Part shown: positions 1 to 10,236 of the stretch, piece by piece
Layout of the letters: the number at the start of each line of letters is the position of its first letter
How positions within the stretch are numbered: the stretch's first letter is position 1
NCBI GenBank assembly: GCA_011800805.1
Contig: MPNW01000710.1
Location: 29,047-54,775, forward strand
Direction of reading: 5' to 3'
Length of the DNA stretch: 25,729 nt
DNA from: Hirudo medicinalis
Taxonomy: Eukaryota; Annelida; Clitellata; Hirudinida; Hirudinidae
Translations under genes and position numbers: made by a program
The notes under the pieces: generated by a model
Told to the model about the DNA's origin: nothing
Database searches by the model: none
What the model saw: the letters and a program-made list of their open reading frames with translations, nothing else

Positions 1-640
1 TTTTGAGGCTTTGATTACACCGCTCCACCAAACCCAATGCTCTGGGATGTCCCGGCATGTTGAGTCGTGGACAACACCCTAAGCTCTTCAAAAACTAAAG
101 TTCGTTCCACAATCTGAACTTATTACCATGGTATTGAGAAAGTCATAAAGATTTGCAGCAAGCATTCACATAAGTCTTGCCATTCATAGAACTTAGCGGA
201 TATGCCATCGGCCATCGTCAAAAGAGATCGACTACAACCAGTACATAATTAAATTTTGGTTGGCCACTGCATCTCCTTTCAGAAACCTCGGCCCAATACA
301 ATCCATCACTAAATGGCTAAAGGGGAATTCATCTCCCCTAGGGATAGGAATAATGGAAACATGGTCCTTTTTTCATATTGGTGCCCTAAGATGACACATC
401 TTACAGGACTCTCTTATGAACTCGATTTTCCCTGACCAGAAACTAATACGAATACGCTTTTGCGATGACTTCAAAGCCATGTGTCCCGCATAGGGAGCAT
501 CATGCCATCTCTTTGTTGTACTTCGTGAATGTGTTCTACCCGTGGTACCACACTCTCGGCATTGTTTCTGTGAAAACATTAATTCTTTGATAGACAAGGT
601 ATCTTTGCAACGAATGTTGTGATGGTCCACTTTGGTTCAA
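1..640 (-). pseudogene. Ty3/gypsy-like integrase fragment, decayed
   Basis: Read on the minus strand, an H-H-C-C zinc-binding module (WHDAPYAGH, then CKMC; about 504 to 394) is followed by pieces of a retroviral-type integrase core. The first catalytic Asp sits in VMDCIGP (codon 301-303), the second in SDCGTNF (codon 112-114), and a Glu in a GxVER-like context lies near 23-25. In the family this enzyme joins LTR-retrotransposon cDNA to host DNA. The core is broken by in-frame stops and frameshifts, and the second Asp-to-Glu spacing is a little shorter than usual. The start of the module is not defined, and the element continues out of the window at position 1. No LTR is visible. A BEL-type or other LTR element is possible, but HHCC plus a DDE core is clear. 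Confidence 0.8.
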
Positions 641-715
641 TTTGTTGAAAATAGATAACTTAATTGTTAAATTTACTGCAGCAAAATTTGAAGCTGCCAA
701 AACATTGTTTATATC

Positions 716-990
716 TTTTTTTTTTGAGTTTTATTAATTCAAACAAACATGAAGAAGCCATTGAGAGCTTTCAGAAGTCGCTCCAGTCCAGGCAGCAGTG
801 AGTGGCATAAGAAGGCCAAAGAGAGCCTCTCATAGCCGCGGTAAGCGTTGGGTCCCGAAGGATAAAAAAACTGACAGCTGACCACCGGATGCGGCCCGCC
901 CCCGAAAACGTCAGGAGATTCAAAGGGCCGAAACGTTTGAAGATGGGAGAACCTCCTCTGAGGATCCATGTCGGAGCTCCAAGGCGGAGT
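716..990 (-). mobile_element. GC-rich 3' tail of a retroelement with poly(A)
   Basis: On the minus strand this block is clearly GC-richer than its flanks. It ends in AATAAA (plus 730-735) followed by an A run (plus 716-725), as expected for the 3' end of a reverse-transcribed RNA. It stays open in one frame for 76 codons, but I do not recognise the product. Its upstream edge joins directly to an AT-rich LINE reverse transcriptase fragment. It may be that element's 3' UTR, or a different transcript fused during retrotransposition. Confidence 0.5.
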
Positions 991-995
991 ATTAA

Positions 996-1560
996 GAAAC
1001 CATAAGATTCAAGTTTACATAACAATATTTGATGATTAACCTTATCAAAAGCCTTTTGTAGATTGAGAAATAAAGCAAGAACAACCTCACCAACATCAAT
1101 AGCTTCAGAAACAGCAGAATGAAGTAATATAAATAAAGGCATATAAGTTGAGTGATTTTTTCTAAAACCAAATTGAAATTCATTGAATAAATTAAATTTG
1201 TCAAAGTAATCATAATGTCTACTGCATACAATTTTTTCAATGAATTTGGAAAAATAAGGTAAAATAGATATTGGTCGATAATTACTAAAGTTATCTTGAT
1301 TACCAGATTTGTATAAGGGAATTACTTGGCAGATTTAAGTTCACATGGTATGAGGCCAGTACGAAAGGAAGAGTTAAAAATAGAAGACAAAGGCTCAGCA
1401 ATTAGGATATAAATTCATGTGCTATACAAGGATCAACATCATAAACACCACAGCTATGGGATGCTTTAAGAGAACCAGAAATATTGATGACTTTGAAGGG
1501 TCTGGTTGGAAAGAGGCTCATAGATTGTAACTGAGAAAAATTTGGAAATGGTGTAGAGAT
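996..1560 (-). pseudogene. LINE (non-LTR) reverse transcriptase, N-terminal half, broken
   Basis: Minus-strand reading gives the ordered early blocks of a non-LTR retrotransposon RT. These are a 'CGVYDVDP' stretch, IFNSSFRTGLIP, then PLYKSGNQDNFSNYRPISIL, a SKFIEKIV block, FQFGFRKNHST, and LNLQKAFDKVNHQILL ending at ESYGF (996-1010). The fold matches Jockey/CR1-superfamily LINE RTs. A one-base deletion near 1322 breaks the frame before PLYKSG, and a stop lies near 1405. The catalytic FADD block is missing because the sequence switches to a GC-rich tail at about 990. No endonuclease is seen upstream. Confidence 0.85.
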
Positions 1561-2120
1561 GTTATCATTGATTATGAATTATTGAATGTGATACTTACAG
1601 TTTAATTTTAAAACAAACTTTTTCTTCAAGGTTTTGCAGGTGCTTAGCCCTGTATCAGAAAAGCACAAATAGAAAAAGCTCTTTTGACATAGATGTGGGA
1701 TGCTGAGGTAAGATCCTTGCTGCAATCCCAAAATTTGAGTCCATTGTAGCCATCATAATTCTTGGCAACCCATGACTTTGTTCATGAGGAGAAAAAATAA
1801 AAAAACATAATGCAAACAAGAAAGCGGCAAAACAAGGAACACAAAGACTACTTAAATATTAGGAATCTATGTAAGTCAACTTGTTTTATGTCATGATTGA
1901 ATCTGGGTAAGATGGTAAAAGTTCCTATGGTAAAGAGTTCCAAGGCTTAACAATCTAAGTTAAACAGTGTCACTAATTCACAAAATAAATTATAAATACA
2001 GCTGATCAAAGCAACTAATTTCTTAAAATCTTGAATAAAGTTGCTGACAGAAATTCTCATTACTGATTCCTATTTTTTGACTTGTTAATCTTCATACATG
2101 AGAATGTTTGTTCACCTGGC
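1561..2120. other. No gene recognised
   Basis: AT-rich sequence between the LINE RT fragment and the tRNA-like element. I see no protein motif, RNA gene or long repeat. The first part could be unrecognisable upstream LINE sequence. Confidence 0.5.
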
Positions 2121-2207
2121 GTGCAGGTTGGCCGAATGGGTTGCGTTCCTGCATGCGGTCGTAATAGCAACAGTCGTAATGTGTCGTGTTCGCAACCCAG
2201 CCTGCAC
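2121..2207 (+). ncRNA. tRNA-like sequence, probable SINE head
   Basis: An 87-nt stretch starts with GTGCAGG and ends with CCTGCAC, a perfect 7-bp acceptor-like stem. It carries a good pol III A box (TGGCCGAATGG, about 2129-2139) and a weaker B box (GTTCGCAACC, 2188-2197). The length suits a class II (Leu/Ser type) tRNA, but the T stem is poor and the conserved A in the T loop is C. A non-tRNA tail follows (to about 2260), which favours a tRNA-derived SINE over a working tRNA. GGGTTGCG (2138-2145) and CGCAACCC (2191-2198) can also pair perfectly, giving a competing fold. Confidence 0.5.
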
Positions 2208-2264
2208 CGCCCTGGGGTAGGGGCACTATATAAATGGTAGATCGATTAAAGTGCCTTCACATCC

Positions 2265-2565
2265 CATTGGGATACAAAAGGCACTCAAAATATCGGCTAA
2301 ATAACACAAAATATGAAGATTGAACAAGGATAACATTTTGGCTACAGAATTCACTAGCAAATTTTTTAGCACACAGTGACCCATAGAAATCTAAATAGAA
2401 ATCATGATCTGTTTGCAAGCCAATTAACTCAAGTTGAGTTTCTTCAGAATTCTCCAAGTCAATAAGCTGAGGCTCTGCATCTGGAGAACCTCCTTGCAAA
2501 CTCTTCTCTCAGTGCTATCATTTCTTCATACTTGGCTGCATATGTTGCAGGAATACTTTATTTTG
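2265..2565 (-). pseudogene. hAT transposase-like C-terminal relic
   Basis: The minus strand reads KYEEMIALREEFARRFS and then, after a frameshift near 2500, ETQLELIGLQTD followed by LDFYGSLCAKKF. This order (EF..RF, then QLELIDLQ, then FY..L...KF) is what I know from the C-terminal part of hAT transposases of the ZBED5/GTF2I-repeat/SCAND3-like group. The zone that should read like FGSTYxCEQ is not recognisable. There is no start codon in context and no terminal repeats were found nearby. Identification rests on a short motif chain, so another domesticated hAT-derived protein is possible. Confidence 0.45.
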
Positions 2566-3717
2566 CAAGTTAACCAAAATGTGGAAATTATTAAATAACG
2601 AAAACATTATCATTAAGAATGCATGTGAACAGTGCAAAACTTGATAAGACTGAATTTTGCCCACTTTTTTAAATATATTGAAATGACTAATTAGAAAAGA
2701 GACCAATAAATCTAAATTCACAACTGTTACACTTTTATTTAATTTTAGCAAGTAAAATTCTATTGGAAAACTTTCCTGTCAGAAATCCACTTTGCCCACC
2801 CTACCTGAGTGAAAATGGAGCAAACTAAGCCTTGTTAATGGTTTGAACCCCTCATACTATCATATATATATATTGATGTGGCCTTCAGTGCATCTTAAAT
2901 TGCTTATCGTAATGCATAGGTTTTTCACATTGGTTTTGTGGATAAATTTAGAAGTCAGGAATGCAAATTAGACCTTAAACAAGTTATATTCAAAGGATCC
3001 ATCTATATTTTCCAAGTTATTGCCCATGAAATATGTTTATAAATATGAAAGTATTGTCTCATGGCTAACTGTGTAAAATAGACTTGCTTTAATTTAGAAA
3101 TCTTGTTGAATGAACAAAACTTTGTAAATCAATCTGGCTTTGCAAGGGCTTCCCCTAATGTGTCTCGGATGTAACCAAAAAATGACTTTTCTAGTAAATT
3201 AATTAAACAAAGTTTTTTTTAACATTTTTAAAGCTGAAAGACTTCACATCTCATCCTGTAATCAGTCTTTTTTGCTCTGTCTTGAGAGAGATTTGCTAAC
3301 TCAATTAGTCTTCCTAAGTCTTCGTCCTCTGATGAGATTGAACAAGCACTTGATCCAAAGCTCCTTGGCATCACTGCAGAGTCACTGGTCCTAATCTGAT
3401 AAGGAAAGACTCCAAACCTTGAATTTCCCTGAAGGATTCAACCATTATTGCCTGTTTGGAATATATTTCACCTTGTCCAGGTAGTGTTTTTCTACTTTTC
3501 CTAACTTGAATGCAAAGTCATTAAGCTCTGTACATCCGCCACCATCAATAATTACGTTAATGGGGCAGAGAAAGGAAACCATGAGTGATAACAAGGCTTT
3601 CATCCTTAATTACTGTGCTATTCATGTCGAATGCCATGTTTGTAAGTTCAAAATCTTTCCTGATTCTTCCAACTTCAGGCACGTATGTTGTCTCACAACT
3701 GACTATTAGGGTGGAAG
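2566..3717. other. No gene recognised; weak minus-strand reading
   Basis: AT-rich sequence with a short (AT) run near 2863-2873. On the minus strand, 3447-3231 is open for about 70 codons (it contains SSEDEDLGRLIELANL), and 3557-3447 gives another protein-like stretch ending at a stop. They match no family I know and could be a decayed exon or an old element. Confidence 0.3.
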
Positions 3718-4555
3718 AACAGAAGCTAGGTAAGGAGCTGCTATGACTAGCATGCAGGCATCATGTAATGGAGCTGATTATTACTGCAGTGTTTCACATC
3801 TGTCTGGGATCCATATCATCACCAGAAGTTCCATTCTTTAAACTTTTTTCAAGGTCATTGGAAGTTCATTGATCAAGAGAAATATGAATCAAGATTGACA
3901 AATAACATAGTATCAAGATCACTGCAAGACGTCAAAGATGCTATTGTTGAGTTTGCAAACAGTTATCTGGAAAACAGTCAGTCAAGAGATGACTACAGAG
4001 AATTCCCCTATCTTGTTATTATCTTTCTTGGTTTCATTGGCAGCCAACACTCCTTACAATGACCTTCATCTTCTGAAATCAGTTTTTGAATACTTGGCAA
4101 TCAATACGACAATATCCAAGGCAGCATCTCTCAAATTTTTAAATCACTTATGGTATTTGTCACCAGATATTTGGTTGCTTTAGCTTTTTTTGACAACCAG
4201 GTAAGTTCTGCTACAAAGAGGCTAATGGTTATAGCGACGCAAAATGATGACACCGAGCAGAGTCACACTAAACAAATCAGTGTTGACCTGGACACATTCT
4301 CGGAAAAAAATCTTACTTTATATCTGCAAAGTCACGGACTCTTTGAATTAATGAAACTTCCAGATACATTTCTCACTACCAGAAGGCTGCAGATTCAGTG
4401 CATGCCATTAAAGTTGTTAACTTAACATGCAGAACGCAGTGTGGCACTCATCCATGAATTCAGTGGCCTAATGACTCATGATGAATTACAGCTTCAGCTG
4501 CAAGTTTTTTCAACAGCACCTTCAGGTTTATCCAGACACTTAGAAAGAGACACTC
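3718..4555 (+). pseudogene. Broken copy of a repetitive invertebrate protein family
   Basis: Plus-strand pieces in order: KLGKELL-stop-LACRHHVMELII, PEVPFFKLF, HWKFIDQEKYESRL, RDDYREFPYLVIIFLG, LAANTPYNDLHLLKS, LNHLWYLSPDI, ALAFFDNQVSSATKRLM, then AERSVALIHEFSGLMTHDE. From memory this chain matches a multi-copy uncharacterised family found in Hydra, arachnids, molluscs and others. There the same blocks appear in the same order (WLACRHHIMEL, HHARWM, APHNDL, LWYLSEE, AERGVALIQEFN). It is probably encoded by a mobile element. Here a Trp codon has become TGA, there are at least two frameshifts (near 3860 and 4165), and the central HHARWM segment is deleted between the IIFLG and SLAANT blocks. Function is unknown. 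Confidence 0.5.
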
Positions 4556-4984
4556 TCTGCCTCTGAGATAGTTGCATTGAATGTTGCACTGAACATTTAT
4601 AATTTTCTGACATTTAAAATTTTTTTAATTGCATTTTTGGATTGTAACTCATCAGGTTTTTTGAATGTAGAGTCTATGTGACTATTTAATTTGTCTGTAA
4701 TTGTTAAAAAGAGTGAAGCAAGTCTGGTTTACCTAAGCAGCTCTTGTATGTTTTCATTTGTCAAAAATCACTCTTTTTATAAACTTTGTGGTCAAGAGAA
4801 CTACCTCTAAATATTAATATATCAAGTTCAATTTTTTTTCTATAATAATTTGAGACCAGTTGGAATAGTCATGGAGGGTAAGGACACAAAAAAGTAAGTG
4901 ATTTATTTTTCCCTATTTTAAGCACCACCATACTGACTGACAAATATGTATTTTAATTAGATGATGAACATTTTATTAAAGAGT

Positions 4985-5044
4985 GTGTTATTGGCTAAAA
5001 AGGGTGCCATATCAAGCAATGTTGCTTCGAGTCCCTCACAACAC
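4985..5044 (+). ncRNA. Shortened tRNA-like relic
   Basis: GTGTTAT (4985-4991) pairs 6 of 7 with ACAACAC (5038-5044). The A box TGGCTAAAAAG (4992-5002) and B box GCTTCGAGTCC (5024-5034) both fit pol III consensus, and TGGC/GCCA can form a D stem. At 60 nt it is about 13 nt too short: the anticodon arm is reduced and the T stem is weak. A tRNA-derived SINE head or tRNA pseudogene fits best. Confidence 0.45.
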
Positions 5045-6680
5045 GAGTCTGATGTTTAAGGCACATGATTTTTCAAATGTGCAGTCTACATCGAAAATAT
5101 AGGTTTCTTAAAAGTAGGCTTTCCAGTTGATATTTCAATGCTGGGTCTATTGTAAATTTTTGGCAATTTGTGTATTTTTGCAAACTTGGCCATTCCCCAC
5201 ATTTTCACATCTGTGTTTAGTAATTATTATTAAAGTGATTTAATGACATTTTTAGAATGTGTTTGAAATGTACTTTCCATATAGTATAATTTTAAGTTCC
5301 GACCTGCTTATCAAAATCCAGAATATGCTAACTTCATGTAGTTTAAAGACTAGCCTTTTGTCATTGTATGAGTGTCTGCTAGTAGAATACAAGTATGATA
5401 ATGCTCATCGTGAGGAGCAGGAGGAGATTGAAAGATCTTGATTACATTTCTTAGTACTTTGAGGCTGCTCACAACTGTATTTTCTAGTTTTGCTTGTTAT
5501 AAACATTTTTGTAGATATTAATCAACTTGTGCTTTGTATTGTATGACTTGCATATTTAGCAAATGTATTTTATTTTTCAATTGTTTATGTCACCTTTTTT
5601 TTTTAAACAGCTCTGAAGGTAGCCAAACAAAAGACTGAAACTGCTCAGTTGGTAGATAATAAAAATTGCAAAATGCTAATCAATGTTGTTGATGCTTGAA
5701 TGGATTGTGTGGAAGACTGCTCAATGTTAGGGGTTGGGGAGAAGAACTATGGCAGGTGGAGGAAAGACTAAAATGAAAATGGAATGGAATTTCCATATAG
5801 TTATGCATATGAAGACTCGAGAATCTCAAATCGAAGCGGATAATAGTTCACATGGTTTGTATGTCTCGTAAAAATCCTAAATAACTGAAACCTCCTTTTT
5901 TGAAAATTGAAAATTTTACAAGTCTGAAATTTTAGAGGAAATCCAGAAATTTTGTTATTTTCTCCGGCTGTGCATCGAATTCAGGATTTGTGCTTGTCCT
6001 AAATTTCCGAAACTTCAATTTTTGGTACTGGAACCGACTGCATATTCTCAAAGAGCGTGTTGTTGCGCTTGCTGCAAGATCTTCGATGTTTCGAAATTGG
6101 GAGTTCAAGCAGCTACAATACATTCAAGGTAAAAATCGAAAAAATGTTGAATCGTGCGGGAGCTCTCAGCCAATGAGCAGTTTTGTTTCCATGTGTGCTT
6201 GTTCACTGGATCAATTGAGGCTTACCCATCAATGGTTGCTAGTCGATACGATGATTTGGATTGTAGGAAAGCAGAAATAATGTGGTGCTTGATCACCGTG
6301 ATGAATCACATTCAAATACAGTAATCTTCTGTCAACACTATTTAAGTTAAAGTTCCCAGGCAGTGCAATGCTTTTAAACAAGTCGTAAGATGATACCTTA
6401 CGACAATAAGTAGATACTTTGTGCACTTGTTTGGATTTATATGTTGGGATTCTTATTCAACTTTCTTTCCGGTTTCCTCGAAGTAAACTTCATTTTTTAT
6501 TCGTAAAATTCAGTTCATGAAACTAATTTCTGTATATTCGAATACCTTATTTCTAGAGAAATTTATTCAATGAAATACTTTAAACACAAACATTAGAGCC
6601 ACAAAAACTAAGGTGACTCAGGGGTCAGACTGACTCTCATTAACAAACTGATAGCACCGTCAAATATAAGCAAAATACGA
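5045..6680. other. No gene recognised; unassigned open frames
   Basis: Mostly AT-rich DNA. A good splice-acceptor-like tract (pyrimidines, then AAACAG) ends at 5610. A 96-codon plus-strand frame at 5990-6280 lies in less AT-rich sequence and includes ILKERVVALAARSSMF, but it has no recognised domain. A CCAAT sequence occurs at 6169-6173. None of this is enough to call a gene. Confidence 0.35.
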
Positions 6681-7640
6681 ATTCGGCTTAGCTAGTTCAA
6701 GAAATCACCTGTGGCGTTCCCCAAGGCTCCATTCTGGGTTGACTTCTTTTCAGTATTTGCATTAATGACGTGTGTCGTGATTCAGAGTTCTTCGATTTCA
6801 TTTTATTTGCTGATGACACTAATTTGTTCTGTTCGGGTGATATCTGCTGTACTTTGACTAGAAATACAATATTAACTTGAGCATCCTGTTTGTTTGGTTC
6901 TAAGCAAACAAACTTTCTCTAAATTTAAAAAAGACCAGTTATATGTTGTTTCGCCATAGAACTAAGCCCCTCTTTGATGTTTCGCTGTATCTAAATGGTA
7001 TTATTATTAATCGTGTTCCAAAATGTAGATTCTTAGGTGTTTGGGTAAATTGGTCTGGTCATATCAGTTATGTCTTGTCCAAAATTACAAAAAACAAAGG
7101 GATCATATCTAAGATTATTTTTTATTGACAAAAAGATTGCACTTTTGTTATATTATGTGCTATATTATTATGTGTTATATTATGTTATATTTATCCTTAT
7201 TTATCACATTGTAATATTGTGTGGGCATCCAACTATACTTCAAGGTTAAATTCTCTTACCACAAAAATGGTCTGTTCGTCTCATCTTTAATATCCCTCCC
7301 TCGTCACCCTCCAAGCCATCCTTTTGCGAACTCTATTTTAAATATTTACCAAATAAATGACTTTCTGACTGCCATCTTCATGTTCAGATATGCCAACAAT
7401 TGCCTCACTCATTTAAAAAAAATTTTACACGTTCATCAGATATTCATTCTTATGGTTTGCGTTTTTCGGACAAATATAGACCTGAGGTTCTCGTCCCACG
7501 CTCAAAAAATTTTCATTGAAATATTCTGACCCTCGCATATTTTCTTCAATTCCGGCCACCATTATATCCTCTGAGTCCGTAACCATATTCAAACATTCTT
7601 ATAAAGCATATAATACATAATTTTTTAGAATATAAAAAGT
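6680..7640 (+). pseudogene. LINE reverse transcriptase, C-terminal half, broken
   Basis: Plus-strand pieces include CGVPQGSILG (from 6710), then FILFADDTNLF with the catalytic FADD at 6806-6817. A fingers/thumb-type stretch follows (LNGIIINRVPKCRFLGVWVN, about 6991-7050). The C-terminal part then reads YPYLSHCNIVWASNYTSRL (about 7190-7245) and ends in the weakly conserved tail typical of Jockey/CR1-superfamily LINEs. A Pro codon after SILG has become TGA, and several frameshifts separate the blocks. Nothing upstream of the CGVPQGS motif is preserved, so it looks 5'-truncated. It covers the half that is missing from the minus-strand RT fragment at 996-1560, but they need not be the same family. 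Confidence 0.85.
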
Positions 7641-7839
7641 AGTATGTACTTTTATATCGATCGAGTCACGAAAAACGTTTTGCTGTAAATAACATGGATA
7701 TAATCACAGGAACCACTGCTTTTGTCGATACAAGATGAAGTTACCGGACTAAAATAAGACATGGAAAACCTGAAAAATTATCCTAAAATTTGAGTGAAAT
7801 AGTTAATCAGCTTCGATTTGTTTGAGAATTTATCATGCT

Positions 7840-8877
7840 CATATTCAGGCATGCAGAAGAGTCTTTGTTGATATCATCTTAATGACCGCCAAACTCTTAT
7901 CAACTCTTCAACTTATTTAGACAACGTCATGCCTGTCGATTTCATCGTTGCTGTTTGTCGGCATTCTCCGCGAGACATTAGCCTCCAGATAGTGGTCGCG
8001 CTTGGATATCTCAAGTCAATTGAATTGTCATGTACTCTTGACGTCGATAGTGTTGATGTCTCTGCCTCCCGACTCAGTGATGCCATACTCTGTCATTGAT
8101 CAGCTGATTCAACATAGATTGGCAGACATTGCGTCCATGATTTGATGATGAGTGTCGTGACTTGAGCAAATAGTAAGGTGAAAAAAAAGCTTGAGAAAAT
8201 AGCCCTCGGTCCAAAAATTTGGAGAACTGGAAAATATGAGCAAATTACCCGCAAGATTCACGCGATAGTCGTACTGCTTTCATCAAGAATTAATGATAAT
8301 GATTTAATTCGTTTCGCTAAGTGTGGCATTATCACATGTAGAGAAAAAGTTTCATCCACCCATTCACCACAAGGATTGAGAAAGTGATAAATGGCTCACT
8401 ACTCCGACTCCATCTGTTTGGGTCATTTCTCGATGAGTTTCAGTTCACAAATGCGGTTGAGGTGATGAGCCTGATACATGGCACTCCTCTAAATAAGAGG
8501 TGCTGCTTGACCCCATGCCAACACAGCTCCTGAAAAATCTAATTCATTGCATTTATTTTCGCAAAGATCCAAGTCCACCTTTCTATGTAAGTCATGTTAC
8601 TCATTTAATCAAGAAATCAACCCGCTATCCGACCGGTGTTGGTTGTTACCGACCAATTTCTCTCCGACTTCTTAAAGCTACCAGAGTCATTCGTGTAGGT
8701 AGGGTTTAAGATTTTAAGGTTATGGTAGGGTCTGATTATATGGGTCTGAACTCAACAACCTCTTTCTTGAACATCAGACCGCATATCATCAACATCATTC
8801 CACGGAAACCGCTGTTTTCAGGGTGTCGTCGGATCTTTCACACGCCGCGGGAGCCCATGAAATGTCGCTGCATATTC
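7840..8877 (+). pseudogene. CR1/L2-like LINE: endonuclease end to RT, broken
   Basis: The order of degenerate blocks on the plus strand fits a CR1/L2-clade ORF2. An endonuclease-end-like region (about 7860-8130) is followed by P-stop-FDDECRDLSK (8135-8167), where the usual PWFDDECR has Trp changed to TGA. Next come a linker, FTNAVEVMSLIHGTPLNK (about 8446-8499), LDPMPTQLLK (about 8506-8535), THLIKKS and CYRPISL (about 8647-8667). The final block is LFLEHQTAYHQHHSTETAVFRV, with HSTETA at 8796-8813. Typical intact members read KSC.LDP.PT.LLK, NYRP and QSAYR..HSTETAL. Stops and shifts occur throughout, and the element stops at a tandem repeat before the catalytic FADD block. Confidence 0.75.
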
Positions 8878-9009
8878 CTCATTATCATATTAATCTAGAC
8901 ATGAATTTACCTCATTATCATATTAATCTAGACATGAATTTACCTCATTATCATATTAATCTAGACATGAATTTACCTCATTATCATATTAATCTAGACA
9001 TGAATTTAC
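8878..9009 (+). repeat. Four perfect 33-bp tandem repeats
   Basis: Four identical head-to-tail copies of a 33-bp unit begin at 8878, 8911, 8944 and 8977. Because 33 is a multiple of three, the open frame from 8823 passes through all of them and encodes PHYHINLDMNL four times. Perfect identity inside a heavily decayed LINE means the array formed recently. Confidence 0.95.
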
Positions 9010-9851
9010 CAGGATTTTTACCAAGTACTAAATATAACAGTAACTTATAATAAATGCCAAGCACCATCAAGAAGGATGCCAACAACGCCCTAGTGATTTC
9101 AGTTCTTTGTTTCATGATAATGCAAAAGCATTTTTCATAATTTTCCATGTTTTCCACCTTTTTTCGGAAACGCTTCAAAGAAATGGGTCATCGACCTAGA
9201 AAGGACTAGAATGTCAATGCATGATTGCATAATATAGAGAGTAAAATTAGTGTAAATAAAAAGCAAAATCACCATAAAGTCATAACAAGGTGGCCAAGTT
9301 AAGACAAGTCGTTCAGAGCCTGCGGAGACTTTACGTCATCATCGAGATCAATAAATTGCTTTTGTAAATTATTACAGTTTAAGTACTAAAATATAATAAT
9401 TTCTTAGGGTTGTAGCATTTAATTGCAAAATAAGCCTTCAAATGGATGTCGAAATAAAACAATATTTGATACAAACTGCAGAATTAAGAAATAAATTGTT
9501 TAATATTAATACGACAATTAATACGATGTTATTTCCATAATTACATCAGTGACATTTGATATTACATCTCAACTATTTTAATATTCCCGGGGTTCGACTC
9601 GTATCAATAATAAAAGTTTTTTTTTTTATTTGTGATGATGATGATGATGATGATGATGATAATAATAACTTTCCGTGGTTTCAAACTTTGCACTTCGACA
9701 GATCTTTTTGTGGTTAATCATGATTGCACATGAGTGCACCTGCTCAAGCTACTGTTGTTAATTATTATATTAGGATTACAGTAAAATATTATGATTCGTA
9801 TTTAAATAATATATACATTATTACTGTTATAATATTAATGCCATTAATAAC

Positions 9852-9893
<42 letters not shown>

Positions 9894-10200
9894 TGCTGAG
9901 AGCTCTGATTGGTCATCCACCATTCATCCTCCTGACTTCCATGGAAGTAAAAATTGCAACGCAGTTTGAGTTCACATCGAGCACCACCCCTTTCAACGCA
10001 TCAATATTACATCAGATATTATGAATAATAATTATTAATTCATGTTAATCCTTCATTTAACATTAATAATACCAAATAGTAATAGTATTCATAATTATTA
10101 TTGTTATTATTATTAACTACAATTATGATTAATTTGTTTGAAAAAGTCAATGTTCTTATTCCCATTCTTCAGAGCTCTGTGAGCTCACCAATGTTATTAT
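9010..10200. other. AT-rich intergenic DNA with microsatellites
   Basis: No gene is seen. It holds a T run then (TGA)n/(AAT)n at about 9617-9668 and an (AAT)n array at 9851-9893, plus scattered AAT/ATT-rich sequence. It lies between the LINE relics and the probable 3' end of the MXD gene. Confidence 0.6.
9851..9893 (+). repeat. (AAT)n microsatellite
   Basis: About fourteen uninterrupted AAT units in intergenic DNA. Confidence 0.9.
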
Positions 10201-10230
10201 TGCAATGTTGCGACGTCATTCGCTCTGAAA

Positions 10231-10236
10231 TTTATT
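10231..10236 (-). terminator. Candidate polyadenylation signal of the MXD gene
   Basis: AATAAA on the minus strand (TTTATT on plus), the first exact copy I find downstream of the MXD stop codon, about 0.9 kb away. A variant ATTAAA lies at 10292-10297. No transcript evidence is available, so the 3' end is uncertain. Confidence 0.25.

Noticed and set aside
2835..2865. B-box-like GGGGTTCAAACC on the minus strand.
   Set aside because: No A box at the right distance and no T-stem pairing.
4871..4894. ATG followed by a few codons and a consensus donor GTAAGT, possibly a tiny first exon spliced to the acceptor at 5610.
   Set aside because: Joining in phase gives a 16-residue product that hits a stop; no support for a gene.
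5990..6280. 96-codon plus frame with a CCAAT sequence inside.
   Set aside because: No domain, no splice or poly(A) context; kept only as an unassigned frame.
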